Shown here: positions 24,794 through 34,929 of the stretch, one piece after another | Layout: every line of letters starts with the position of its first letter | Position numbering within the stretch: the first letter of the stretch is position 1 | From: Oscillospiraceae bacterium | Lineage (GTDB): Bacteria > Bacillota > Clostridia > Oscillospirales > Ruminococcaceae | Length of the DNA: 64,000 nucleotides | Direction: 5' to 3' | NCBI GenBank assembly: GCA_900770195.1 | Contig: CAAGJI010000041.1 | Location: forward strand, 1 to 64,000 | Program-made: the position numbers and the translations under genes | Notes under the pieces: generated by a model | Seen by the model: only the letters and a program-made list of their open reading frames with translations | Database searches by the model: none | Told to the model about the DNA's origin: nothing

Positions 24794-27700
24794 TTATTTT
24801 ACAAGGTCAATATCAAGACCATAGTTATATCCTTTCATATCAAAAGGCTTTATAGTTAATTTTCCTGTCTGCTTATCTGCCGTAATGGTTCTATATTCAG
24901 TCGGGTGATCCTGTGCAAATGAACTGTCATTAAACAAATCAGGATTTACTTTCAGACATTGTTCTATCTCTTTTTGATAAAGTGCATAATATTCAGATTC
25001 TCTTATATTTCCAATAGTATTTATCGGATGAATTGAATCTGCACCAAATATATTTGTTGTGTTTTTCTGACAATATTCACCCTGATATATCTTTGCAAAT
25101 ATATAAAGCTCATTAGGAAGATAAAGTTCAAATTCTTTTGATTTTCCTTTATTAATTTTATTAATATCAAAAGAAACTTCTCTGTTTGTTACATCTTCAT
25201 TGCCGCTTGCAGTTCCGTCAAAATATCCTGCAAGGCTTCCTCTTATCACTCCCTGACAATTTGGAATATAATAAGTTTTATCACCTATTGTATATCTTAC
25301 ATACTTTCCAAGATATGTATTATAATCCTTTCCATTTATAGAACCCGTAAATTTTTCATTGTTTTTGATTCTTTGAACAATCGATGTATTGGTATATTCA
25401 TCTTCACACTCATCAAGATAAACAGGACGTGCCGCAAATGCAGCATTTTTAATGCCGTTTATTTTAGTTATTTTACCTGTTTCATCTCTTTCAAGGAAAG
25501 GAATTTCATTCTTTACTAAGTCTTTATCATTATTATTTTTTCTTCGGTCAAAATCATCCTCAAGGTTTGTATTTACATATGCGACTGCATCATCATCAAT
25601 ATGTGTTATTATTGCATAGTCGGCAAACAAACAGCCGTCAAATGAATAATTATCAATATACTTTACATTATCAAGCCATATTGATTTAAAACCATATGCC
25701 CTTATAACATTTAATTCATCAATTAATTCTAATGAAAAAGCCGGATTAAAAGTACCACCTTGTTTTATCAAATCATCAATTGAAATACCCTGCAAAACTG
25801 TTTGCATACAGTTAACATTTTTAAGTATAAGATTACCGCTTGCAAATTCAGTTTTTATAGTTTTTTCTTTTGAAGGTCTTACTGAAATTTTTTCATTCTT
25901 ACTGTCACTACCACCTCGATAGTCTATGTTATTCATATATCCTGCTATATTATTTGAAGCTAATAAAGCTTGACTGCTTTTAAATACTGAACCATAAATT
26001 CTGTTATCTACATTCTGAATAAAGAGATTTCCTCTTATATTAGTGCTGTTTGCTTTAAATAAACCATTAAGCTGAAATGATGTTGAGTGGTTATCAAGAT
26101 CTGTTATACCGTCACCTATTTTTTCAATAATAAGTGAATTATCTTTAAAGTCACCGCTTATTCCAATACGATTATAGTAATCTCTTATTACTATTGTTTT
26201 ATCTGTCATACCCATAAAAGTTAACTTATTACTATTATTACTGCTTGATGGCAAATATACAATATCATAATTTGTACACTCAAACATATTATCAGCATAT
26301 TTTGCTATTGCATCATAAGCTAAATAGTTAATTTTTACTTCATCTGTTTTTCTTTGGTTATAATTACCTCTGTAATCAGGACTATCTTGTCTTATTGCAT
26401 AATATGGGTCAATATCTTCTATATACTTTGAATATCTGAAAATATTTGCATTTTCATCTTCAGGCGTTGTTGTAATGCAGGCAAAAGCATAATCACCTAT
26501 TGATGTTACATTTTTAGGAATATCAACAGCTAAAATATTATGACAGTTATAGAATGCATATTTGCCTATTGATAAAAGTTTTTTATATTTTGTAAGGTCA
26601 AGTAACCCTATCATTGAATAACAGTCTTTAAATGCATAATCACCTATCGATTCTATATTTTTTGGCAGGAATGAAGTCCACTGTTTTTCAGTGTTAAGTG
26701 CTGAACAGCTTAAAAATGTGCCTTTTCTTATTTTAGTCAAATTGCCTGGAAGATTAATTTCCTTTAAATTGAAACAATATCCAAAAGCATATTGACCAAT
26801 ATTATTTCCAACGTCTGCCGGCATATTTTCCACTTCAAGCAGATTAAAATCTCCATAAAATGCATATGCACCTATATATCCGCATTGACTTCCCTCTTCA
26901 AACTTGATTTTTTTAATATATCGCTTCGTAGAGTTATCAAAAATCCCGATTGTATCTAAAGATCCGTCTTCTTTGATTGCAAAATCATTAGTTGATGTGT
27001 AATCTCTTTCACAAAAAGCACCTGTTGCAATATATTGAACTGTACTTGGAATACATATAGTCCAGCCATCAACCATTGCACCTTTTCGGGTTGTTCCCTT
27101 GTCAAAATCCAAGTCTTTTACAGTTGAAATTGACGGGACATATACAACGTTTGCACGTAAATCGCCAACGTCATTGTCAAGTGCTTTTTCATCTGTTGCT
27201 CCATCGCCTATCTGGGTTACTTCATAATGAACATCATCTTCAATATATTCATAATAATTTGCACCTCTGCTGTATTCATTTGATGAACCGTTGTAATCGC
27301 CGGGGTCAACAAAGAAACATCTGATATTTTTCTTTTCTTCTTCACTTGCACCTGAATAATAAGATCTATCAACTTTTTCCCAATGTCCTTTGAACTGAGA
27401 AGGAATATTTATTACTTTTGTATCATAATAAACATAGCTTTCTTTGTCAGCTTTCTTTTCTGTATTATTATTTTCAGGGTCAAGCTGTTTTATTGAAAGA
27501 ACAGTAGCAACATTTTTTCCTTTCGAATCAGTATGCGTACTATAAAGAATATCAGGAACGCCTGATGGTTCAAAATAGTATAAATGAGATTCATCAACAC
27601 CTGTATTATCAGGTACAATACCATCAAGCATTATATAAACATAATATCTTCCGCCGCTGTAAAGTTTATTTTCTGCATCAATACCTTCATATCTTTGATT

Positions 27701-29563
27701 GGTGTCTTTGGCATCATATATAACAAGTTTATCAGCACACGAATCAAGGCTTATATCGCCTTTTATGCGAACGGGTTTGCTTAGGTTATTGTCAATATTT
27801 GCAGTATAATAAGCTGTTATTTTAAATTTGTTTCTTGAATAACTTATTCCAACAGTGTTTTCTGGTGAAATCTCCTGACCATTATCAACTATTTTAAAAT
27901 CACATTTTTCAAAAGCTTTTGTTCTTACAAGTCTTAACTGGTCAGTTACATTATTTTCGTTATATGTAAGATAAATTTCTGTTGTTTTGGCTGAATTATA
28001 ATCTGAAATATATTTCTGTTCATTTTCATCAAGCATCTGATTATCAAACGGATTATATAACGTCTGAATAGTATCAAGATAGAAAAATCCATTCATATTT
28101 GTATATCCGTTTAATTTGTTTTTGAACATATCAGCTGTGTTATGATAAACTTTTGAAGCAATATTTACAGCACTGTCTGTGTTATATGTTACAGTTGCAC
28201 CATCAACTGCATTATAACTTGAATTAAGAACAAGGTCTTTTAAATCGTGGTAATTTGAAAAATCACTTAAATTGACATTTTCAGTATAGTTAATTCCGCC
28301 ACTTACATTATTTTTTAAAGTAACATCATTATTTCTTGGATATGACTCACCTGATTTCAAAGTTTTAATCCATGTCTGATCTTCATAATACCAGTTTTTA
28401 TTGTAATAATTCCACTTAAATCCTGAACTTGGATAGTCACCTATTCTTGTTACAGGTCCTGTTATTTTTGGTGAATTATCTTCTATAACAGTTGTTGTTT
28501 CCTCTGTTGCGGACCTTGCAGTTCCTGTTTCTTCTTCTGTGTCAAAAAAGTCTTTCCATTCTGTTGTGGCTGTCCATAAAATATTTGCAGCATAAGAACC
28601 TCTGTTTCCCTGAACAGAAACATTTTTTTCAGCGTAAACATCTTCATCTGTATTTATGCAAGGGTAGTATTTACCCATATCGCCATTAAAATATGCTATA
28701 CTTCCCCCATCATTGAACATAGAAATATAATATGTTTCAACTTCGCCATTTGAACCATCTTCATTTGTATATCCTGTATTGTCATAACTAAGTGCAACAG
28801 CAAGATATTCAAGAACTTTAGTATCAGGGTTTACAGTCAGTGCAATAATTGTATCTGTGCCGTAAAGTCTAACACCAAAATCTGATGCATTAAATATTGC
28901 TGATTTATTTGCATTTTCTCTTGTTGTGTCAGGGTTTCCGCCAATGCAGCCCGGTGCATCTTTCATAAACTGTTTTATATTGGTACTTGATACATTATCC
29001 TCTATATATTTCTGAACTTTATCATATATCTGAATTGCTTCTTTTGATACATTACGCTTAAAATGCGAATTTGACAGCTTTGTAACATGCTTTGAACACT
29101 CTATATTAATTTCTTGTGAAACATCTTTATCATGTAAACATTCAATTTTACCTGTAACAGTAAATTTTGATGTACCTGTTGTTACCCAATTCATGTCGTA
29201 TGTACCATTATTTGTACAGATACCATTTACTACCATAGAAACAGTTCCATCTGAACCTCTTAATGAACTATACGATTCAAGGGAAATCAAATTTCCAGCA
29301 CTATCTTTTATACTTACCCCCTGAACATGATTAAGAACTGTTCTTATAATTTCCTTATCAACTTCATTAGCGTCAGTGAATCGCTGTGATGAAAGAGAAT
29401 TTTCAATTTCTTCATAAAGCATCTGCATTTCTGCTTGACAATTTTTCTTCTGTCTGCTTTTGTTATATCCTGCAACAGATGGAATTGTTATCGCTGTAAC
29501 TATTGCAATTATAGCTAAAACAATTAAAAGTTCTATAAGTGTAAAACCTTTTTTTATTTTCAT
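24794..29563 (-). CDS. Giant type IV prepilin-leader protein with BspA-like LRRs
   Basis: The 1589-residue protein starts with a classical type IV prepilin leader: MKIKKG, then FTLIELLIVLAIIAIVTAIT. Cleavage would fall after Gly6, leaving a methylatable Phe1 and Glu5. Residues about 40-860 are unassigned, Asn/Asp/Tyr-rich and contain many short beta-type segments. From about 860 to 1400 there are BspA/LRR_5 repeats such as IESIGDYAFKDCYSM and LLSIGKYAFYNCHNI. Pilins are normally 130-200 residues, so this may be a tip or adhesin subunit assembled by a type IV pilus or secretion system. No pilus ATPase, platform protein or prepilin peptidase is in the window. The gene has its own promoter and terminator. 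Confidence 0.85.
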   Translation of the reverse strand: MKIKKGFTLIELLIVLAIIAIVTAITIPSVAGYNKSRQKKNCQAEMQMLYEEIENSLSSQRFTDANEVDKEIIRTVLNHVQGVSIKDSAGNLISLESYSSLRGSDGTVSMVVNGICTNNGTYDMNWVTTGTSKFTVTGKIECLHDKDVSQEINIECSKHVTKLSNSHFKRNVSKEAIQIYDKVQKYIEDNVSSTNIKQFMKDAPGCIGGNPDTTRENANKSAIFNASDFGVRLYGTDTIIALTVNPDTKVLEYLAVALSYDNTGYTNEDGSNGEVETYYISMFNDGGSIAYFNGDMGKYYPCINTDEDVYAEKNVSVQGNRGSYAANILWTATTEWKDFFDTEEETGTARSATEETTTVIEDNSPKITGPVTRIGDYPSSGFKWNYYNKNWYYEDQTWIKTLKSGESYPRNNDVTLKNNVSGGINYTENVNLSDFSNYHDLKDLVLNSSYNAVDGATVTYNTDSAVNIASKVYHNTADMFKNKLNGYTNMNGFFYLDTIQTLYNPFDNQMLDENEQKYISDYNSAKTTEIYLTYNENNVTDQLRLVRTKAFEKCDFKIVDNGQEISPENTVGISYSRNKFKITAYYTANIDNNLSKPVRIKGDISLDSCADKLVIYDAKDTNQRYEGIDAENKLYSGGRYYVYIMLDGIVPDNTGVDESHLYYFEPSGVPDILYSTHTDSKGKNVATVLSIKQLDPENNNTEKKADKESYVYYDTKVINIPSQFKGHWEKVDRSYYSGASEEEKKNIRCFFVDPGDYNGSSNEYSRGANYYEYIEDDVHYEVTQIGDGATDEKALDNDVGDLRANVVYVPSISTVKDLDFDKGTTRKGAMVDGWTICIPSTVQYIATGAFCERDYTSTNDFAIKEDGSLDTIGIFDNSTKRYIKKIKFEEGSQCGYIGAYAFYGDFNLLEVENMPADVGNNIGQYAFGYCFNLKEINLPGNLTKIRKGTFLSCSALNTEKQWTSFLPKNIESIGDYAFKDCYSMIGLLDLTKYKKLLSIGKYAFYNCHNILAVDIPKNVTSIGDYAFACITTTPEDENANIFRYSKYIEDIDPYYAIRQDSPDYRGNYNQRKTDEVKINYLAYDAIAKYADNMFECTNYDIVYLPSSSNNSNKLTFMGMTDKTIVIRDYYNRIGISGDFKDNSLIIEKIGDGITDLDNHSTSFQLNGLFKANSTNIRGNLFIQNVDNRIYGSVFKSSQALLASNNIAGYMNNIDYRGGSDSKNEKISVRPSKEKTIKTEFASGNLILKNVNCMQTVLQGISIDDLIKQGGTFNPAFSLELIDELNVIRAYGFKSIWLDNVKYIDNYSFDGCLFADYAIITHIDDDAVAYVNTNLEDDFDRRKNNNDKDLVKNEIPFLERDETGKITKINGIKNAAFAARPVYLDECEDEYTNTSIVQRIKNNEKFTGSINGKDYNTYLGKYVRYTIGDKTYYIPNCQGVIRGSLAGYFDGTASGNEDVTNREVSFDINKINKGKSKEFELYLPNELYIFAKIYQGEYCQKNTTNIFGADSIHPINTIGNIRESEYYALYQKEIEQCLKVNPDLFNDSSFAQDHPTEYRTITADKQTGKLTIKPFDMKGYNYGLDIDLVK

Positions 29564-29620
29564 ATTATCACTCCTGTTTTTAGTCTGAGTATAATTTCAA
29601 ATTACTTTATATGTAATTTT

Positions 29621-29649
29621 ATTATACCACATTTACAATAAAAAGTCAA
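29621..29649 (-). promoter_or_regulatory. Promoter of the prepilin-LRR gene
   Basis: On the minus strand TTGACT (29649-29644) and TATAAT (29626-29621) are separated by 17 bp. Confidence 0.75.
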
Positions 29650-29753
29650 TATTTGTACAAACAAATTTCACTTGAACTATGTTTAATTTTTATGTGAATA
29701 GTTGTAAAATATACACATAATAATTTAATTCATACAGCGGAGGAATATATAAA

Positions 29754-30101
29754 ATGGCAGGATTACGACCTTATCAGCAAAAAGCAAAAGATGAAACTGA
29801 AAATATTTTAACTGCAATAGCTAAAAACAAACCATATGTTGAAGTCATAACTTCACTTGTTAAAAATACAAGAATTAAAATTGACGGAAAAAAAGCTATG
29901 GATATTTTTTATCGTGCAAAAGAATTAAGAATAAATATTCCAAGTACAGGCGGAATGTATGAAAAATACATAAATTTACTTATGAAAAATCTTGTTTACC
30001 AAAAAGCCGGTGCAGACCCCGAAAGTACTAAAAATGAATATGCTTTTTTTGTTTCACTTGAAAATGCTGAAAAAGTTCTTGACTATCTTACAGATAAATA
30101 A
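29754..30101 (+). CDS. Unrecognised 115-residue protein
   Basis: I do not recognise this protein. It is charged and soluble, mostly helical by composition, with an N-terminal LRPYQQKAKDETENILTAI helix and a C-terminal segment NAEKVLDYLTDK. It has no signal peptide, membrane helix or cysteine. GGAGGA precedes the ATG and a hairpin terminator follows, so it is probably a real single-gene unit. It diverges from the prepilin-LRR gene across about 190 bp. Codon use is like its neighbours. Confidence 0.6.
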   Translation: MAGLRPYQQKAKDETENILTAIAKNKPYVEVITSLVKNTRIKIDGKKAMDIFYRAKELRINIPSTGGMYEKYINLLMKNLVYQKAGADPESTKNEYAFFVSLENAEKVLDYLTDK

Positions 30102-30108
30102 AATTAAA

Positions 30109-30140
30109 GCGTGCTGAACAAAACAGCACGCCTTTTCAAA
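30109..30140. terminator. Bidirectional terminator, end of the raffinose-type operon
   Basis: GCGTGCTG (30109-30116) pairs with CAGCACGC (30124-30131). T-rich sequence follows on both strands, between convergent genes. Confidence 0.85.
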
Positions 30141-30141
30141 G

Positions 30142-31992
30142 TTACTTTGAGATTATATCATTTAATGAATCCTTGTTTTTAACAAAGAATATCATTTCAT
30201 TAAGTTTTGCAGATACATATGTGTGTCCTGCTGACATTTTTTCAACATCATAATCATCAACGCCACGCATACGCACAAGATACATATCTTCAGGTAAATA
30301 AACATATCTGCCTTCTGCATTCTGTGTATAGATTGGTGCAAGCATCATTTCATTGCCAAACATAAGCTGGTCTTCAACTCTGCAAGCCATTTCATCATCT
30401 GCATAATCAAATGCAAGCGGTCTGAACATCATTTCATCATTTTCAGCCGCATTCATATAAACCTTTGTAAGGTAAGGAATAAGTGCATATCTGATTTCAA
30501 CAATTTTTTTCAGGTCATCACAATTTTTAAACTGATAGAGTTCCTGAAGTCTTGTTCCGTCTGCTGAATGATTTCTCATAAGCGGTGTAAATACACTCAT
30601 CTGCATCCATCTCATTAAAAGGTCTTCTGTTGTATCGCAGCCAAATCCGCCAATATCTGAACCTATAAACAGGAATCCACACATATTAAGTGATGGAAGC
30701 TGCTGGAAGTTAAGAAGAATATGTGACCACCATGATTTATTGTCACCCTGCCATATGCCTCCATATCTGTGTGCACCGATATATGAAGAACGTGAGAAGA
30801 AAAGGACCTTTTTGTCAGGATACATTTCTTTTATTGCTTCACTTGCAGAACGTGTCATATTCATACCGTAAAGGTTGTGAATATCTTTGTGGAGAACTGT
30901 TTTATCTCCCATTTTGTGAGTAAACTTAGTATAATCGCCTGTGTTGCCATTTAAACCTGCAACTGTGCCTGTAAAATCAAAATACTCAACAATTCCCATA
31001 TTTGATTTTGAGAGTTCCTGAATCTTGTCAAGTGTTTCCTGAAGTCTGTCTTCTGTATAGAAAATAGCAGGTTCATTCATATCATTCCAGAAACCTTCTA
31101 TGCCCATTTCAATAAATCTTCCGTATTTTTTACCGAACCAGTCACGTGTTTCTTTCTGCATAAAATCAGGGAAATGAACTCTTCCCGGCCATACAGCACC
31201 AACAAAATCATTGCCGTTTGTATCCTTACAGAAATAGTTATTTTTAACTCCTTCTTCATAAAGTTCATAGCCTTTTTCTATCTTTACACCTGCATCAATA
31301 ATAGGAACAAGATGTATTCCGTCTTTTTTCAAGTCATCAGAAAGTTTCTTTATGTCAGCAAATTTTTCTTCATCAACCGTGAAGTCTTCATAATCTTTCA
31401 TATAGTCAATATCAAGATAAATCATACTGAGAGGGATATTTTTTTCTTTATATCTTTTTGCAACTTCTCTGATATCTTCTTCTGTTTTGTAACCCCATCT
31501 GCTTTGACCAAAACCGAAAGCCCATTCAGGCGGAATATAGCTTTTGCCTATCATTTTTCTGAACTGCTTTACAATATCCTTTTCATCTTTGCCTGTTATA
31601 ATATAAACATCAAGATTTTCTGTTTCAGGAGTTACTGTTATAACTGAATTGTCGGTATATCCAATATCAAAGGTAAGTTTTCCCGGATAATCAAAAAACA
31701 CACCGAAAATTTCTTCTCCGCTGAATACAAGGAAATTATGTGCACCATAAAGAGAACGTGTGTCTTCTTCGTGATTAGGATTGTCATAATTATAACTTAC
31801 ATACTGCCAGCCACGTTTGTTTATGCCGCGAACCTGTTCGCCAAGTCCGTAAACACGTTCATTTTTTCCTAGTTTTTTAGTAAATCTGTTTTCAATTTTT
31901 TCAAAGAAATCAAGTGCTGATTTTGCTTCTTCGATTTTTTCAACAACTGCATCTGTTTCAATTGGTTCACCATATCTGTACTTTTTAATCAT
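30142..31992 (-). CDS. GH31 alpha-glucosidase family protein
   Basis: This 616-residue cytoplasmic glycosidase has an N-terminal beta-sandwich (VYGLGEQVRGINKRGW) and a GH31 barrel starting at PPEWAFGFGQSRWGYK. The nucleophile motif is GFWNDMNEPAIFY, followed by IGSDIGGFGC and FTPLMRNHSADG. It probably removes terminal alpha-linked glucose from oligosaccharides. It is shorter than many GH31 enzymes (650-800 residues), with a small C-terminal beta domain. It is the last gene of the msm-like operon, 39 bp after galT, so it would extend the pathway to alpha-glucosides. GGGAGTG precedes the ATG. Exact linkage specificity cannot be read from the sequence. Confidence 0.88.
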   Translation of the reverse strand: MIKKYRYGEPIETDAVVEKIEEAKSALDFFEKIENRFTKKLGKNERVYGLGEQVRGINKRGWQYVSYNYDNPNHEEDTRSLYGAHNFLVFSGEEIFGVFFDYPGKLTFDIGYTDNSVITVTPETENLDVYIITGKDEKDIVKQFRKMIGKSYIPPEWAFGFGQSRWGYKTEEDIREVAKRYKEKNIPLSMIYLDIDYMKDYEDFTVDEEKFADIKKLSDDLKKDGIHLVPIIDAGVKIEKGYELYEEGVKNNYFCKDTNGNDFVGAVWPGRVHFPDFMQKETRDWFGKKYGRFIEMGIEGFWNDMNEPAIFYTEDRLQETLDKIQELSKSNMGIVEYFDFTGTVAGLNGNTGDYTKFTHKMGDKTVLHKDIHNLYGMNMTRSASEAIKEMYPDKKVLFFSRSSYIGAHRYGGIWQGDNKSWWSHILLNFQQLPSLNMCGFLFIGSDIGGFGCDTTEDLLMRWMQMSVFTPLMRNHSADGTRLQELYQFKNCDDLKKIVEIRYALIPYLTKVYMNAAENDEMMFRPLAFDYADDEMACRVEDQLMFGNEMMLAPIYTQNAEGRYVYLPEDMYLVRMRGVDDYDVEKMSAGHTYVSAKLNEMIFFVKNKDSLNDIISK

Positions 31993-32031
31993 ATTTTATA
32001 CACTCCCATTCTGTTAAATTATATTTTTATT

Positions 32032-33522
32032 TTAAAGAGTTTCAGTAAACTTTATAAAAGCTTTCTTTCCCTCTTCATTACGTTTGAATACTCCTGAATC
32101 TTCAAGAACTTTTTTGAAAACAAGACCTGTTTCCGTTTCAATTATTTCTTTTGAATTTGCTTCGTTAAATTCAGGATGTTTTGCCTTTACTTCATCAGCC
32201 CATTCAGCGTGATGCTTTAAGCTATCAATCTGATATATATTTTTGCATTCAAGCATTGCTTTTCTGAGTTCTTCAAGTTCACTGCTTAATCTTGAAGGTA
32301 AAACGGCAAGTCCCATAACTTCAATAAGACCTATATTTTCTTTTTTTATGTGGTGAAGTGATTCATTAGGATGATAAAGTCCGAAAGGTCGTTCCTCTGT
32401 TGTAAGGTTATTTCTTAAAACAAGGTCTATTTCAAAAATATCGCCTTTTTTTCTTGCAATAGGTGTTATTGTATTATGCGGTTCACCATCTGTTTCAGCA
32501 TAAATTGAAACATCAGCATCTGTGTATTTTCTCCATTTTTCAAGTATTTCGGCACTTGCCTTTTCAAGTGACTTTCTGTTTTCAGATGAAAGTCTTATAA
32601 CAGACATAGGCCACTTTACAATACCTGATTTAACATCAGGATAATTATCAAGTTTAAACTCATATTCAACAGGTGCTTTTGCCATTGCAAATGTATAGTT
32701 TCCGCCCTGAAAATGTTCGTGGGTTAAAATAGAACCGCCTACAATAGGCAAATCTGCGTTTGAACCTATAAAATAATGTGGGAACTTTTCAACAAAATCA
32801 AAAAGCTTTCCAAAAACATCTTTATCAATCACCATCGGAGTATGTTCTTTGTTGAACAAAATACAATGTTCATTATAATATCCATAAGGTGAATATTGCA
32901 GATACCATTCTTTTCCCAAAACTTCAACAGGAACAGGTCTTAAATTCTGTCTTGCAGGGTGATTTGAACGTCCTGCATAGCCTTCATTTTCAAGACAAAG
33001 CTGACATTTAGGATAATTTACTGCTTTGCTTTTCTTTGCATTTGCAATATCTCTCGGGTCTTTTTCAGGCTTCGACATATTTATTGTTATATCAAGTTCG
33101 CCATATTCACAATTATATTTCCACTTAATATCCTTTTCTATGCGTTCACTTCTTACATAGTTCACATCTTTGCTGAATTTATAGTACCACTCTGTTGCGT
33201 TTTTCGGACTGTTTTTATATTCGCTATAAAATTTCTTTCTGACGCTTGACGGAAGTGGAGTGAAAATTCCCATTATTTTTGTATCAAAAAGGTCTTTTGA
33301 TGCGTTTGTTTCAGGAATTATTCCGTTTTTGCAAGAATATTCAATAATATCATCAAGGATTTTCTGAATTGACCTTGTTTCTGATATTTTTTCAGGATTT
33401 TCCCAACTTTCAAGCCCGATTGTATCAATAAGCTGATTTCTTACAACAATTTCATCCTCTTTTTCGATTAAATTATTTTTTATCCCGTAATTTATAAGTT
33501 CCTGTAAAACATCATATATCAT
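32032..33522 (-). CDS. galT: UDP-glucose--hexose-1-phosphate uridylyltransferase GalT (class II)
   Basis: GalT exchanges UMP between UDP-glucose and galactose 1-phosphate in the Leloir pathway. The 496-residue length and the motifs YPKCQLCLENEGYAGR, RPVPVEVLGKEWYLQYSPYG and the active-site histidines in GGSILTHEHFQGG mark the Firmicutes class II type, which is unrelated in length to the 350-residue E. coli enzyme. It lies 15 bp after galK in the same operon, with GGAGG at the start. UDP-galactose 4-epimerase is not in the window. Confidence 0.94.
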   Translation of the reverse strand: MIYDVLQELINYGIKNNLIEKEDEIVVRNQLIDTIGLESWENPEKISETRSIQKILDDIIEYSCKNGIIPETNASKDLFDTKIMGIFTPLPSSVRKKFYSEYKNSPKNATEWYYKFSKDVNYVRSERIEKDIKWKYNCEYGELDITINMSKPEKDPRDIANAKKSKAVNYPKCQLCLENEGYAGRSNHPARQNLRPVPVEVLGKEWYLQYSPYGYYNEHCILFNKEHTPMVIDKDVFGKLFDFVEKFPHYFIGSNADLPIVGGSILTHEHFQGGNYTFAMAKAPVEYEFKLDNYPDVKSGIVKWPMSVIRLSSENRKSLEKASAEILEKWRKYTDADVSIYAETDGEPHNTITPIARKKGDIFEIDLVLRNNLTTEERPFGLYHPNESLHHIKKENIGLIEVMGLAVLPSRLSSELEELRKAMLECKNIYQIDSLKHHAEWADEVKAKHPEFNEANSKEIIETETGLVFKKVLEDSGVFKRNEEGKKAFIKFTETL

Positions 33523-33537
33523 CTCAAAACACCTCCG

Positions 33538-34830
33538 TTATTTTTCAGAAGTAACTTCAATTCCGCCGTATTTTCTAAGATTTAAAACATAGCAACTGTT
33601 TTTGCCATAGATTTTTTCAAGTGAATTTATATATTCAATTTTCATTGAATTTGGCACGAATGCCTGTATTGTTCCTGCAAAACCGCCGCCGTGAACTCTT
33701 ACTGCACCTTTGCCTTTTAAAACAGTCTTGCTGACTGCAATTGCAAGAGGTATTCCCTGTTCAGATATTTTTTTTGCTGAATAATTATTCTGTAAAAATT
33801 CAGCAGATGATTCGCCTGATTCATTTACAATATCTATAAAGCCTTCAAAATCATTCTTTTCAAGAAGTTCTTTCATTGTTGCAACTCTTTTATCTTCATT
33901 AAAGAAATGAATTGCACGAAGTATTGCCCTGTCTGAATGATTTTCTCTAAGTTTTTTTATAGATGCGAAAAATTCTGACTCATCTGTTTCTCTGAGTGTT
34001 TTTTTGCCGAAATATGCAGCTATTTCTTCCATTTCACTTCTTACAGCTGTATAATCATCTGTTAAATCTGCATGGCTGCCTTTTGTATCTGTGATTATTA
34101 TTGAATAACCGCTTTTTTCAAAAATTGAATCGATTTTTTCAATAACAGGATTTTCATTATCTTTGAAATCTATATAGACAAATCCGCCAACTGATGATGC
34201 CATCTGATCCATAAGTCCGCTGTTTTTTCCGAAAAATTTATTTTCAGCAAACTGTCCGTATTTTGCTATTTCAACTGCCCCTGCTTTTCCGTCATTATAT
34301 TTTAAATCTATAATCGTTCCGAAAAGATTTTCAAATGCTGCCGATGACGAAAGTCCGCTTCCGCTTAATACATCAGATGTTGTGTAAATATCGAATCCGC
34401 CGACTTTAACGCCAAGTTGTGAAAACTTATAGAGTATTCCTCTTATAAGTGCGTCTGATTTACCTTTTTCATCTTCTCTTATCGCAAGGCTTCCTGTATC
34501 AACTACTATTTTATCGTATCCTTTTGATTTTAAACGAATAAATCCGCTTTCATTGAAAGAAACAACACCAATTATATCAAGGTTTATTGCAGCTGCAAGT
34601 ACACATCCGTTCTGATGGTCTGTATGATTTCCGCAAACTTCAGTTCTTCCCGGTGCAGAGTAAATTTCTATATCATCATTTTCAGGAAAATACTTTTCAA
34701 ATTCTTCTATTGCTTCAACATATCTTCTTTTCTGATATTCAGTTTCCTGATGTGTTGCGTTATAAATATCTGCGAATTTATCGTTCATTCCGTCAAATTT
34801 TATGATTCTTTTAAGTTTTTCCTTATCCAT
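33538..34830 (-). CDS. galK: Galactokinase GalK
   Basis: GalK phosphorylates galactose freed by the upstream alpha-galactosidase. The 430-residue GHMP kinase has the galactokinase signature GRTEVCGNHTDHQNG, the ATP loop GSGLSSSAAFE and the C-terminal GHMP motif VHGGGFAGTIQAF. An N-terminal extension of about 40 residues makes it longer than E. coli GalK (382). It is followed closely by galT and preceded by a short hairpin at 34852. The AGAGGTG site sits at a good distance from the ATG. Confidence 0.94.
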   Translation of the reverse strand: MDKEKLKRIIKFDGMNDKFADIYNATHQETEYQKRRYVEAIEEFEKYFPENDDIEIYSAPGRTEVCGNHTDHQNGCVLAAAINLDIIGVVSFNESGFIRLKSKGYDKIVVDTGSLAIREDEKGKSDALIRGILYKFSQLGVKVGGFDIYTTSDVLSGSGLSSSAAFENLFGTIIDLKYNDGKAGAVEIAKYGQFAENKFFGKNSGLMDQMASSVGGFVYIDFKDNENPVIEKIDSIFEKSGYSIIITDTKGSHADLTDDYTAVRSEMEEIAAYFGKKTLRETDESEFFASIKKLRENHSDRAILRAIHFFNEDKRVATMKELLEKNDFEGFIDIVNESGESSAEFLQNNYSAKKISEQGIPLAIAVSKTVLKGKGAVRVHGGGFAGTIQAFVPNSMKIEYINSLEKIYGKNSCYVLNLRKYGGIEVTSEK

Positions 34831-34851
34831 AAAAACACCTCTGAAATTTTT

Positions 34852-34872
34852 GGGACTGACAGGGTCAGTCCC
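34852..34872 (-). promoter_or_regulatory. Intra-operon hairpin before galK
   Basis: GGGACTGAC (34852-34860) pairs with GTCAGTCCC (34864-34872) over 9 bp. On the transcribed (minus) strand it is followed by AAAAATTTC, so it should not terminate. It may stabilise the downstream RNA or mark a processing point. Confidence 0.5.
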
Positions 34873-34929
34873 GCTTTTTCTTACTTACAATTTATTTTAT
34901 TCCGCTAAGACAGATTATTAAACTTTATT

